This document shows, piece by piece, positions 32,289 through 43,205 of a stretch of DNA of 64,000 bases. Within the stretch, counting starts at the first letter, position 1. Each line of letters opens with the position of its first letter. Source of the DNA: Collybia mongolica. Its lineage: Eukaryota; Basidiomycota; Agaricomycetes; Agaricales; Clitocybaceae. The notes beneath the pieces were generated by a model. That model was not told the origin of the DNA. It saw nothing but the letters and a program-made list of their open reading frames with translations, and did not search any database. Position numbers and translations under genes: made by a program. The DNA lies in contig JAAXNY010000004.1 of NCBI GenBank assembly GCA_013420905.1, forward strand, positions 1,798,001-1,862,000, written 5' to 3'.

Positions 32289-33843
32289 ATGTCTAACTCA
32301 CATGACGAAATTGATGCCCTGAAGGAATCTTCTGAAGAGGGGAATCTTACGATTAGAATACCCAACCCTAAGGTTTACTTGGCCCGCCAATCATTGTGGA
32401 TCGGCCGCCGAGGCAAACCCAGATGCGACCACTGCCGCACAAATAATTTAAAGGTATGTCCTTGTGATCTCCACCGAAAACGATTCTTATGTCTTTAGTG
32501 TGACCGTGTTCTACCTGCTTGTAATCATTGTTCTTGGACTCCCAGAAGAGTGTGCGCATACACACCGTTGCCAATTCCTGCCCATCGAGGAATTCCTAGG
32601 TGTGATTGCTGCCGTCTGAAAAGCCTGAAGGTAGGCATATAAGGACCATTCTCGCCTGTGTAGATGAATGACTTCAATCCGACAACAGTGCGATAGAAAC
32701 TTTCCCATCTGCAATCATTGCACTTATGATCAAACAGCGAGCTGCAACTATGCACCAAAGAAGAGACATAAGATGCAACTTGCGTCTCCTGCCTATTTGC
32801 AGATGTCTGATGAAAATCACAAAACAGGTGGTCCAAATACGCTGCCTGAAGTACCTGAGAGGAGAAACAGCAGGAGACGTTCAAAGCGAAAAGTATCTCA
32901 GGTGAATTCGACAATTTCGCCCCAAGGAAGCCCATCACCTGCCCCATCGAATATGACTTTGGAGATTGGTTCCACCTGCACAATGCAAGCCGGTTGGTTT
33001 ATAGCAGAATCATTGCTACCTATACACCCTAAAAGCTTGCTGCAATCCATAGCACCCAAGAGGTTTGCTCTTGAATATCCCAGCTATCGGGTCGACTCCA
33101 TCGATTCTCAAGTTGAGCCATGGACCCACCCCTCGTCAGCACCACTCCCCGGATTTATCAATCGGCGCATAGGAACGCTCGATTCAAACGATTTACCTGA
33201 CCGACGCACATTTGACCACACTCTCACTTCGTTTTTGGACGGGCTTATGGAAGCATATTGTGACACGGCGTGTTTGACGCCTGACATGTATGCCACGGTT
33301 TCGCGTTTCCTGTCAAAACATGAGACATCTAAACTGGCTGCAACGATTTGTGACTGGGTGGCCCTTCACCATCTTTGTTCAGGATCTGAAGAACTGAACC
33401 TCATACTAGCCCCACGGGAGGTAATATTTCAGGTTGAAGACAGCACTTTGGAGACTCGTCGCGCGGAGTTCAGCGCGCACGTGATAGGCACACAAGCGTT
33501 GTATTTTGGACCTGCAGAATATCCTGATGTACTCCTCCCCAGTGAATGTCTATCCGCGGCTAATGCTGACCATGGGGTCTTCGATCGTCTGCCAGTACGC
33601 AGCCAGATATATGATATTCTCGCTTATGCCCATGCATCACACAATAACCCTTATACAATGGTTCAAGTTATCAAACAACTGGGATTTGTGGGTTTCACCA
33701 TTAATACAGTATCCCTCAACCGTATTTTACCTAATCTTCCTTTCAGGCCAGTGTTACTTGGCCGATGGCAGAACTATATGTGCAACTCTGCCCTATGTGT
33801 TCTCCAACCTAACTTCAATCAACATGTTCCTAGTTTCAAGTAA
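32289..33843 (+). CDS. Zn2Cys6 transcription factor with two tandem zinc clusters
   Basis: Three exons (32289-32453, 32499-32630, 32689-33843) give 483 residues. The first cluster is CDHCRTNNLK plus CDRVLPACNHC...C; the second is CDCCRLKSLK plus CDRNFPICNHC...C. Each fits CX2CX6CX6CX2CX7C. Each is split by a phase-0 intron (45 and 58 bp) at the same point, between LK and the third Cys, so one cluster exon pair was probably duplicated. A basic patch (RRNSRRRSKRK) follows. The C-terminal half resembles nothing I can name. Such nuclear factors bind DNA as gene regulators. The ATG at 32289 is the first in frame. It converges with the PP2C gene, 28 bp away. Confidence 0.8.
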
Positions 33844-33871
33844 TTGTTATCAGATATTGTTGCATTTTGCA

Positions 33872-35363
33872 TCATTTATCTGAGCCTTGACTATGACTAA
33901 TTGTCTGAACCAGGATAGTTATATCATCCATCCAACGCTCCTCCATCTCCACTGTCAGATTTCGAGATACCATATGGATATCGTCTCCTCCAATAGCATC
34001 CCGAAGGAGGGACAGTGCAGCGTTTGGGCGTTGGGTTGTTGAAGGTTCTAGTGTTTTTCCAATAGTTTTAACACAGCGGCCAATGCTTTTCTCTAAGTCC
34101 ATCCCATAATAGAGGTCAGCTGAAAACAGACTGTCCGAGGGGAGCATTATGAAGCACTGTGTGTCTGGGAGAACCCGGTGATAAACGTCAGGCATGTTTG
34201 AGATGTACGGGGGTGTCAAGATATGTAAAGCATATTCCTTGAGCCTCTCTGATGAAATCCAGGGTTGCTTGATATATGGGTATATGTGAGAGGCATATGA
34301 TCCGGGCAGCTTGAGCCAGGTGTCACCAACAGCTGGCCAACGTTGGTGAGACCGGTCAAACAACCCTAGATCGTAAGATGGACTAATTTACCTCTTGTGG
34401 GTTCCAAAAACCCAAGCATCCGATTATCTCTTATTGGATCTTCTTTCGGGTGCATAGCATAGATACAGCGCACCTTGCTTGGGTTGCTTGTATCGTGTAG
34501 TGAATTTATCTGGTAGCCTGACCATTCGCCTTGATTCCAATACCCTAGTACTGGAATTGGGTCAGTTTCCAGAGCTACCCACGGTCTTAACCATGTACCT
34601 GCATGACAGTCTTATTTTGTATGAGTGGCAAGTATACGTTGATATATTCTAAATTTACCTCCGAGGTTGACAATCCAAAGATTTCTTTCCAAGTCCATCA
34701 GACTTAGGATCAATGTCGTACCCCCCATGCTTTGAGCCATGGTATTAAAACCCGACTCTCCTAGCCTGGAAAGGAAGACTTGTTGAGTATCGGGGTCGTC
34801 CTGGCAGTTGTGCGGCTGGGGGAATAGATCAAGGATGCGAGAAGTAATAGTCTCATTGATCCGCAAGATTGAGGAAGACAAGACATTCGAAACCTGTGCT
34901 GAGGAAATGTTTGCATCGCAAGTGAGGGCTGTTTGGAGGCCTTCTTTGATGTAAAGTGGCAGATTTTGGGATACGAAATTCACCGTATGGTGATTCAGAT
35001 GGCCTGTAAGCATATAAAATCATGAGTTGAAAATCGTTAATGCAATGCTGTACCGTCAAAGACTCCATTGAAAGCCCAGGTTCCCCCTTGAAGATCCCAT
35101 TGCTCTGTAATTGAGCGATCCTGCGACAATGATACATGAGAGGGGCAAGGCTGGAATGATACAAGATCCACAAGGCCGCAAGATTTGGCGCTCGACTTCC
35201 GCTCAAGTTCTTCCATTAATGAGGGATCTTCTAAAATATGGTACGTCCATAATTCTTGTCCTGAGAAGCCCATGTCTGTCATCCCAAAATGACTGACTTC
35301 TGCAAGGGCCTCTAGGTGTTCTGAAGAGCTCGCTAGGGGGAGAGACACAATATTATGGACCAT
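33872..35363 (-). CDS. PP2C-family protein phosphatase, PDP-like
   Basis: Four exons (35363-35054, 35003-34659, 34598-34392, 34332-33872) join in frame across introns of 50, 60 and 59 bp to give 440 residues. Motifs in order: WAFNGVFDGHLNHH (metal-binding Asp/Gly/His), MGGTTLILSLMD, LWIVNLGG, LGFLEPTRAVGDTW (usual form PSRAFGD) and the last metal site RWMDDITILV. The family removes phosphate from Ser/Thr with Mn/Mg. The closest subgroup by motif order is the pyruvate dehydrogenase phosphatase type, often mitochondrial; no targeting peptide is obvious. The usual GGH after FDGH is LNH here, so activity is not assured. Confidence 0.8.
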
Positions 35364-35924
35364 AGTGTCACAGCGGGGCGCGATGTGGGAGGGAATTATG
35401 AGGTTTAATGTTCGGTAGTAATGTATCTATCAAGGTTGTAGACTACTAGGATTACAGATGTCCATGATGTGCCTTCCACCAGCAGAGGAGCCCAGCTGAT
35501 GGTGTCAGTATATGAACTAAGATCAGACACCAAGGCGGGGAATTCGAAGGGATTCAGGAAGGGTCCAGTAAGGATACAGAACTTACATAACAAAAAACTT
35601 CCCTAAAAGTATATGATGGATCTGGAAATGTCAATGTGTTGCCGAAACTCCAACCCAGTAATATGATGAGATGTCTCCACTACCGTTGATGATATGGTAT
35701 GTATAACAGGTCCGTTTGTTGACTAATATATTTATTTATTTGATTGGGATGTAGCAAGATCACTCATAACTTGGTAAACTTAAATGATGTTCAACTTTAT
35801 TTTATTATATTATATTTGTATTTTGGTTAAAATTATGATATTCAGTGCGAGGGGGTAAAATGGCCTATTCTACTTGCAGGCAGAGCCATGTACAAATTGA
35901 CCGTCATACATTTTCACCAATATC
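35364..35924. other. Intergenic region between PP2C 5' end and SPE2 3' end
   Basis: 561 bp. A 62-codon minus-strand frame at 35405-35593 has no motif and is not called. It probably holds the PP2C promoter and the SPE2 terminator. Confidence 0.5.
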
Positions 35925-37288
35925 TCAAGATTTCAATTCAAAACTAGCAAAGGCAAGGTCGTACCCGCTAAACTCATAATTGATTTTTTCCGTTCGTCTG
36001 TAACGTTGGCCTCCGGCCCCATTGTTTCCTTTCTTCAGACTTCCATCCAATCCAAATTCGTCTCTGTGACTAAGGTCTGGGTCTGCTAATGCCATTTTGA
36101 AGGCTCGTTGTGCAGCCTCCACATTCTCACCTTGTCCGTCATTGTTTTGCAGACTGGAAATAAATAAAGTAAGGCTCAAGCGACCTGGCTTGAATATGGT
36201 GGCTACACGTTGGACGAGGGATTTTAAGTCGGGTATAGATCCTGTGCTTCCCGAGGTGTGGGAAGGCACGTTACATTCGAAACTGGCGTATGACCAGCCT
36301 TGCTCAGGGGTGACGTGGATTGTAAAGTAACCCTCTCTAGTTTGTATGTTTTGGGGTGTCCCATCGGGTATTGTGTCATCTAAATGGTAGGAAGTTGAGG
36401 TGTCGGGCGAAGTACCACCCCACTTGATGAGGGCGTTGGCAGAGTAACCGCAAGGTGAAAAGGAATATGCGTCAAGAGTTGTAAGATGAGGAGGGAATAT
36501 GCGAATTATTCCGAGAGCTTCTGAAAGCGCGGCTGCGTGGGCATGGGGATCATCGGACGGGGAGAGAGAAGAGAAAAATGGCTGGCGTGCTGCGGTCGCA
36601 AGATCGCTCATAAGGATTTCTATTGTATAATCCGGTAGAAGATCTTCATCTGCGTCGGAGGGGTAATCAACCGGAGAAGTGGGAACACTCTCGCTTTTGC
36701 CTTCGTCGGGGTTGGTCATGTAAAGCAACCAATGGTCGCCGTTGACCTTTCCGACAGTATATGCGGCACCGTTGGTAAATATGTTGTCGAGGTACTCGAC
36801 CTCTTGTTTCCAATCGCGATGGGGGCCGAGCTGTCGCTCGGGAAACATGAACGATTTACGAGAGTAAAAACAGCGATAAACCGTGGGAAGATTTGCCTGT
36901 GTAGATGCTATTTCTAATATGCGGGGTAAACCAAGAAGGTTTAAGGTTGTTCCACATGTTTTCAGTATAAGGCGGTGAGGTGCGACGAAGAAGGACGATT
37001 CACTGGAATAACGCAGGTTAACATGAGGAAATCTGGTTTTGATTAACCCAACCTTAGAAGGTAAGCGTCCATTTCATCCCCTTCGACAACGCTGAGGACC
37101 TGGCATTTAACTATGTCAAGCATTTCTTCCCACGTCTTGCGGTCAACAGCTCTTAAACCAATCCTTCCGTTGGCGGATAGCTGGCCTGGATCTGGTACGT
37201 CGGAAGCGGAGGGTGCGAACCAGATCTCCAACAATTTTTCTGGCCCCTCAAAAGGGGCATGATGATCATCAGCTGTGTCTTGAGCCAT
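35925..37288 (-). CDS. SPE2: S-adenosylmethionine decarboxylase proenzyme
   Basis: Two exons (37288-37053 and 37002-35925) join across a 50-bp intron (GTTGGG...TTCCAG) to give 437 residues, normal for fungal AdoMetDC. The N-terminus reads FEGPEKLLEIWFAP. The self-cleavage site LLSESS is made by the splice junction; Ser after Glu becomes the pyruvoyl group. Then come TCGTTLNLLG, GPHRDWKQEVEYLDN and the active-site Cys segment SFSPCGYSANA. The enzyme makes decarboxylated AdoMet for spermidine and spermine. An open frame of 79 codons (37542-37303) ends 14 bp before the start and could be an upstream ORF. The gene diverges from a DUF1279 gene across 313 bp. Confidence 0.93.
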
Positions 37289-37601
37289 TGGAGGTAACGA
37301 TGCTATCGAGCAGGAACAGAAGATGAGTATGGGCCACAGAGGGCTATTTCGGGACGCATGTAATGGGGTGATTCAGATAATGGAACGATCAGTGGGGAAT
37401 GCCAACGCCAGAAGTCTTTAGTTTCGAGAGATGGAAGGAGGCCAATCGATTGTCCAAAATTTTCAAAATCGGTTATGGCCGTTATCCTGGGCACGTGATC
37501 ATTTCTTTTTCCAGGGCCGATGGGGCCGAGAGGTAGCGTCATTTCTTTTTGCTGGCATTCATATAATTTTCAGTTATTTCCAATCCTAGCCTTCAATATC
37601 C
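37289..37601. promoter_or_regulatory. Shared divergent promoter of SPE2 and the DUF1279 gene
   Basis: 313 bp between two divergent start codons. It contains a CACGTG palindrome (37493-37498) and, in the SPE2 direction, an open frame from ATG 37542 to a stop at 37303. No clear TATA box was found. Confidence 0.5.
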
Positions 37602-38279
37602 ATGTTTCGCAGCTTCCTTCCTCGATTCCAACTATTGAGGGCCATAGCTCCTCGTGTATCGTCCCCATTGCTTCCGATAACACGAATGCGCCCGCTGACC
37701 CTCACCAACACACCTCACCATGCAACTTCCCGGTTCTTCCAGCACTTCCCTTCCCGTTTGACCAACTCCCCGATCACTCCACGTTCTCCTTCGCCTGATC
37801 CTCGATCGAGCCTACCACCCAATGCGAGCCTTTCCCAACGGTTGAAGCATCTTATCAAGTCTTATAGCTGGTATGCCTTAGGAGTCTATCTTGTTCTCTC
37901 GGCACTCGACTTTGGCGTTGCCTTCGCGGGGGTCAACCTCCTGGGTGCAGAGTATGTTTCTCACGTCGCTACAAACGTGAAAGAAACAATAGCGAGCGTG
38001 CTCCACTCCCATCCACCAGAGCCTGGTATGGATGAAATAGACAGTGTCTCGGCGCATCCGGGTCAGGGTGGACAAGAGGGCCTGTATGCAATGCTCGTCC
38101 TTGCATATACCATTCATAAAACACTGTTCTTTCCTGTCCGTGTGGGCTTGACTGCCGCATTCACACCGAGACTAGTTGGTTGGCTGAGTCGACGAGGGTG
38201 GGCCGGAAGTGCTGGGACTAGGCGCGCCGCGACGGAAATTAGGGAAAGGTTGAGGGAAAGGAGAAATCACGACAATTGA
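37602..38279 (+). CDS. DUF1279 (FAM210-like) mitochondrial membrane protein
   Basis: A 225-residue single-exon gene. The first 60 residues are rich in Arg, Ser and Leu and poor in acidic residues, like a mitochondrial presequence. The conserved domain follows: LKHLIKSYSWYALGVYLVLS, then LDFGVAFAGVNLLGAEYV, a hydrophobic helix pair, then YTIHKTLFFPVRVGLTAAF and TPRLVGWLSRRGWAG. This is the DUF1279 pattern of FAM210A/B and yeast Nat2-like proteins, linked to mitochondria and membranes. ATG 37602 is the first in frame. It diverges from SPE2. Confidence 0.85.
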   Translation: MFRSFLPRFQLLRAIAPRVSSPLLPITRMRPLTLTNTPHHATSRFFQHFPSRLTNSPITPRSPSPDPRSSLPPNASLSQRLKHLIKSYSWYALGVYLVLSALDFGVAFAGVNLLGAEYVSHVATNVKETIASVLHSHPPEPGMDEIDSVSAHPGQGGQEGLYAMLVLAYTIHKTLFFPVRVGLTAAFTPRLVGWLSRRGWAGSAGTRRAATEIRERLRERRNHDN

Positions 38280-39447
38280 CACTTTGTGACCTTAAATGTA
38301 TCTTAATCCGGCAACATCTGCTTGCATAACGTATGTGGTGTCACCATACCTATTTCCTATCGCTAACCGTACATAGTTCCAACAGTTTAACTAGATTCAT
38401 GGATAAATTTACCCCCTTTCCAATCACCAGTCTGACACAAAAGAACTAACCGCTGCTTCCGACAATTTGGGCTACTTAACGGTATTAGATTCCTTGTGGG
38501 ATTATACGGGAGGGGCCTCTTCCTCTGTGTAGCAGGGTCGACTTCATGGACTAAGTCATAGATTAGAGGCAGTACCTGTTAAAATTCCACCCTTAATGAG
38601 TTCTTGGGGTTTAGGGCGCTGTTGCAGCGCATGGTCAAGTTTATCCTTGCAGTGTAGGTAAGGAACACCAGGCATAAGTAGGCTTTCGTTTGACAGACCT
38701 CGAGTCGAGATCGTTCCAGCTTCTCTCTGGCTGCGATCAATCGTGGAGCAACGCTCTTATCGTCTGGTACTTTGCATCAACGATTTGCTTGTGAATATGA
38801 TGATAACTGTTTAAGAAAACCTTTAAGGATGTTGCGTTGGACAAGCTCGCTCTTCTCTGGACGTTCGCCGAGCTTCCTGTCCAGCCTTTGGCGAGTCGCC
38901 TCATCAATTGAGAGCTTCCTGATGGGGGCTTCGGGTCTATCAGCTAGGGGATGTCATGACCGTCGGGTAATGGGGTATATCATGTAAGGGCATACTCATG
39001 ATGGTTGGGTCCAGAGTACTGCAGTGCTTGTGAAAGAGAGATGCCACTCACATGATTATGATGGTCTCGACAAGTCACACCCTGTTTCATATATCCCAGT
39101 CACTGCTGGCATTAAGCCGTTTTTCCGGATGAAACGTGAGGTTCAGATAAATAATGTCTTATCATTTCCAGCACATGTTCAAACACCCACGTTTCTAAAG
39201 GAAATATTAACATATTTCCATTTCTGGTGGCTTTACTTTGAGAAACTCTTTTTTTTTTGGTCAGCATTTTATAACATAAATCACCGGACAACCAGTCACT
39301 TTTTGAATATTTTTGGCCTCACGCATGCAAAATCTTTCTTGTTGAGGTCTCATAAGCTGTCCAAGTGTGTCCTCTATAACAAGAAAAGTTGATATATTAT
39401 TCAGAATGTAACTTTCTGCACAGAGTTTTCGAGCACTTTTTTTTATA
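38280..39447. other. Intergenic stretch, no gene supported
   Basis: 1.17 kb after the DUF1279 gene. Short frames at 38772-38987 and 39024-39458 have no motif. The region becomes AT-rich near the target site of the next element. Confidence 0.5.
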
Positions 39448-39455
39448 GCTTTAGT

Positions 39456-41142
39456 CAAGGGGATGTCACGTGCTCAATTCATCATATAGGGCTGGTTAGT
39501 TAGTCCAGCCAGAAGTCGCTTAAAAAATTTTTGGAATGTCACGTGGTTTTGAACCTGGAGGGTCGATGGATTGAGAAGGAAGGGCGCAACCATCCCCCAT
39601 TCGGCAAAAAGGCACCAAGCACTCTGGGCGCATCAAGAGCGTTATGTCCTTAGTGAGATCAACCCCGTGATCCTTGCATTAAGTGTTCACCAGGCTTGGA
39701 ACTTAAACAGGATTCGGAGGAGCCCCCAGAACTGACTGTAACGGATGGTTATGTACTCTGTCCAGATTGCGAAACCCAAATCAATGTTGGAAAGGTTGGC
39801 ATACAGAACTACCACAAGCGACACAAGAATAGCGCGCAATGTGCTGCCAACAAGAAGAAAAAGAAAATCGAAGATACAATAAAAAAGACAAGGCAGAACG
39901 CATCAAACTTTTTTCGTCCAAAACCTCCTCATGTACCACCCACCATCAGGGCACCTGCACCTGTGCACCCACATGCATCATTCCCTTCAAGTTCCACCAC
40001 TGCACCATCTCGGCGAGTCAATGATCTACCACCCATGCAGGTCCCGGCTGGTTGCCTGATCGGGGTTGAGCTTTTGCATAGATTGCGCTCCTGTGTTGAA
40101 GCCCTGCCCCTGGACGTTGGCATTGCAGATGACAACCATCCACTGGCAGCTTTTGCGGGTGATCCTGAAGGGTGTGTAGGGAAAGATGAAGATGCATGGG
40201 AGACATTTGACGGACCACTGAACATGCTTCTTCAAAAGCCTCAGGAAGAGCTTCGATACCTTGTCCGGGTTGGGGAGAAGGGACTCATCGGACTTTGTCG
40301 TCTGCTTGAGTATCTCGTTGTACATCACAATGTTAGCGGGGGTCTATTGGAAGGAAAAGTCGGTCGTCTGATACTAGCTATTGATGAAGTGTGAGTACAA
40401 GTCATTCGAGAATGTGGCTGACGATGAAAGCAGTAGCGAGAGTAGGGATGAGGAGATTGGTGCGCAAGAAGAGGAGGATCTGGAATACCTATCCGACAAG
40501 GGTCAAGTTAGCGCTCGCAACGGGTCAAATTTTGAAAATGGGGACATACCACGATGCTCAACGTCGATTCAACTTGAAGATCCTTCAAGTATACTTGGAA
40601 GTCCCGCCGCCATGTTGAGCCCCCTAATGCCTTCACCAGTTCCTTCGCCAGCATCTCCCATTCCACGCGTTGATGCCTCAGCTGAGAACCAGTTCACTGT
40701 TGACGCTCCGGAGACACGAGCTGGGCGAAAGCGCAAAACCCGTGACTTGCATTCCATGCTAGCGGTGTGTACATGTGGGCAGGCTGTATCGGAGAGTGAG
40801 ATAACGAACAACAGGGACGTCATCATGTGCCGCCGTGCTGGATGTGAAACGGGTTGGGTCAGTCAAATACTCATTCAAGAGAAAAGCAAGACTTACTGAT
40901 TAGGGTTTCAGTACCACCTAAGGTGCGTTCAGCTTGAATATAGCATCAATTCGTGGATTTGCGAAGCCTGTGAGGCGAGCGGTGGAGGTCAGAGACGAGC
41001 GACAAAACGACGGGCAAGGGCTTGATGTTCTACCTTCCTAATATGGCAATTAGTTCCCACAGGTAGTTAGTTAGTCCCCTCCTCGATGGCTTAAAAAAAA
41101 ATTCGACCCGGTATCCTTAATTTTTTTTCTGACATCCCCTTG
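39456..41142 (+). mobile_element. TIR element carrying a single intact gene, 8-bp target duplication
   Basis: The ends are CAAGGGGATGTCA (39456-39468) and TGACATCCCCTTG (41130-41142), a perfect 13-bp inverted repeat. GCTTTAGT flanks both sides (39448-39455 and 41143-41150). An 8-bp duplication and a CA(A)GGG-type end fit a hAT-like element. A motif GGTTAGTTAGTCC near the left end recurs as GTTAGTTAGTCCCC near the right. At 1687 bp it holds one four-exon gene and no transposase, so it would have to be moved by an enzyme made elsewhere. Confidence 0.85.
39644..41025 (+). CDS. BED-like and PHD zinc-finger protein carried by a TIR element
   Basis: Four exons (39644-39652, 39711-40390, 40434-40857, 40912-41025) give 408 residues with all phases matching; introns are 58, 43 and 54 bp, GT-AG. 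The N-terminal finger reads LCPDCETQIN...YHKRH (C2H2/BED-like), followed by a Lys-rich patch. The middle has a conserved-looking block (RLRSCVEALPLDVGIADD; YLVRVGEKGLIGLCRLLEYL), then an acidic, Ser-rich linker. The C-terminus is a complete C4HC3 PHD finger: CTC, MCRRAGC, YHLRC, WICEAC. PHD fingers often read histone tails. The three-residue first exon is an inference from splice sites and phase. The gene fills almost the whole element. It could be a captured host gene or a cargo regulator. Confidence 0.75.
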
Positions 41143-41150
41143 GCTTTAGT

Positions 41151-41446
41151 CACTGGTCAACCAGTCACCTCACTTTTTAAAGTATCCTATTGACTAAACA
41201 TCATTTCTAGCACCTGTATATAACATTTAGTCTCATTAGGTTGTAACTAGTCAAGCATACCAACTCTCATGAGTAGGAAATGTGTCAGTGGGGTGAATAT
41301 ATTGTTGTGACCAGATTTACACTTCCCAATACCTGGTCTAAAAACTCACTTTACTGAAACTCAACCCACAGACCATGGATTGACACAAACCTTTGAGGTT
41401 ACATTAGTATGTAGTAAATAGTGCTTTTGGCTGTTATGAGATGACC
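41151..41446. other. Spacer between two transposons
   Basis: 296 bp of AT-rich sequence between the TIR element and the Tc1/mariner element; nothing recognised. Confidence 0.4.
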
Positions 41447-41448
41447 TA

Positions 41449-43056
41449 CAGTGGCTCAAAAAACTGCCCCAATGTTTGTACATTTTTGAAAGATCAATAT
41501 GGTATGAAGTGCTGACATAAGCAGGGGACCTGGGGTAATTATGTAAGATACTATGACATCGTGGCTTTCCAATGGACCCTGGATCATGTGATTTGGATCA
41601 AAACCCATTAAGCTATAGGCCAAACAAAATGATTACTCATTGGGGCAGTTTTTTGACCCTCTATTAATTTTCTATCTAATACTTTGTATGACCACCTTTT
41701 GCCTTTATAACTGCTTGTATCCGCCTGGGCATACTTTCTATCAGGTTTTGGCATACCTCTGGTGGAATTTCACCCCACTCTTCAGCCAATCTATCCCACA
41801 ACTCATGTACTCCTTTGGGTGGTGTCGGATATTCTTTAAGACGGCGCTTGAGATGTTCCCAAAGGTGTTCTATTGGATTCATGTCAGGGGATTGGGCAGG
41901 CCAGCCAAGGACTTGAATGTTGTTGTCTTCAAACCACTGTGTGGCCAGTCCAGATGTGTGTTTGGGGTCGTTATCTTGCTGAAAGTAGCGCTCGCCATCC
42001 ACCATTTCCAACTTCTCAAAACTTTCCTGAACTCCACTCTCCAAAATTTCACAGTATTGAACCTTGTCCATGTTCCCCTGCACCTCTATGAGCTTTCCCA
42101 CTCCATTCCACCCCATACAACCCCATACCATGAGGTTTCCTCCTCCTCCATGTTTGACAGTAGGTGATGTTGTTCTATCAGATGGTGGTTCTCCCCTTTG
42201 TTTCCAGACATAAACCTTTCCATCTGACCCAATCCTATTGATTTTGGTCTCATCTGTCCATAGAACCCTTTTCCAGTCCTCCACAGTCCAGCTTTCATGA
42301 TATTTTGCAAACTGGAGACGCCGGATGCGATGGGCTCATTTGAGAAGAGGAGCTTTCCTCTTTGTAGCAGCATAAAATTGATTTTCCTTGAGTGCATTTC
42401 TGACTGTCTGGGGTGTGACAGGATTGGGGATGATGCCATTGATGAATTGGGTAGCCTGAACTGCATTATCAAGCTTCCCTGACTTGATTTGACGAATAAT
42501 TGACTGTTTGTCACGAACAGACAGCTTGGAGGGGCGGCCACCAAGGTTGTTTTCTTTGTTTCCATCCACATCTTTGCTGATCCTACTGATGGTACCCTTC
42601 CCTAGACCAGTTTTCTCCTTGATTTGATGCTGAGAATAGCCCTCATTGAGGAGAGAAACAACAGTATTGTGCTGAGCAGTAGAAATGGCTTTCATGATGG
42701 TGGTAAGAGGTCAAGAAGATGATTGAACCAATTCCAACATGTCAAATTGATACAAATAAAGTCACATGACATTGTTTATTCTTCCCACAGTCCATAATGT
42801 TCTTGCATTGGATCATAAATGCCAGAATAATGGAAAATAAGATAAGGGTCAAAAAACTGCCCCAATAAGTAACCATTTTGTTTGGCTTATAGCTTAATGG
42901 ATATTGATCCAAATCACATGATCCAGGGTCCATTGGAAAGCCACGATGTCATAGTATCTTACATAATTACCCCAGGTCCCCTGCTTATGTCAGCACTTCA
43001 TACCATATTGATCTTTCAAAAATGTACAAACATTGGGGCAGTTTTTTGAGCCACTG
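41449..43056 (-). mobile_element. Tc1/mariner element with long inverted repeats
   Basis: 1608 bp, flanked by TA (41447-41448 and 43057-43058). Inverted repeats of about 210 bp (41449-41658 and 42847-43056) begin CAGTGGCTCAAAAAACTGCC. The outer motif recurs, inverted, at the inner edge of each arm. The arms differ at few bases. Confidence 0.93.
41676..42695 (-). pseudogene. Tc1-type DD34E transposase with one in-frame TGA
   Basis: From MKAISTAQHNTVVSLLNEG the protein has two N-terminal helix-turn-helix regions (YSQHQIKEKTGLGKGTISR; GGRPSKLS). The catalytic core shows LWTDETKIN, FQQDNDPKHT and SPDMNPIEHLW; 34 residues separate the second Asp from Glu. It ends AKGGHTKY. One TGA at 42336-42338 (minus strand) interrupts one continuous frame between the DNA-binding part and the core, in place of what was most likely CGA (Arg). 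Full length would be about 339 residues, usual for the family. Otherwise it looks complete, so this copy died recently or is read through. Confidence 0.9.
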
Positions 43057-43205
43057 TAAGTAAGCTGTATAAGAGAACAACAACATCAGACAGGCACAAA
43101 TTCATCTTATCTTGCACACAAAATAACATTTCATTGGAGGATATACTGACTGTCTAAGTTGTCATATTTATATACCTATGAGGGTCAGAAACTAGCATAT
43201 AGAAC

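Noticed and set aside
34366..34391. A 26-bp intron in the PP2C gene
   Set aside because: Too short for splicing; using the next acceptor (34333) gives 59 bp and restores the family motif PTRAVGD.
35405..35593. 62-codon minus-strand frame between PP2C and SPE2
   Set aside because: Short, no motif, and lies where a promoter and terminator are expected.
39024..39458. Frames of 65-122 codons near T runs
   Set aside because: AT-rich, without motifs, overlapping on both strands.
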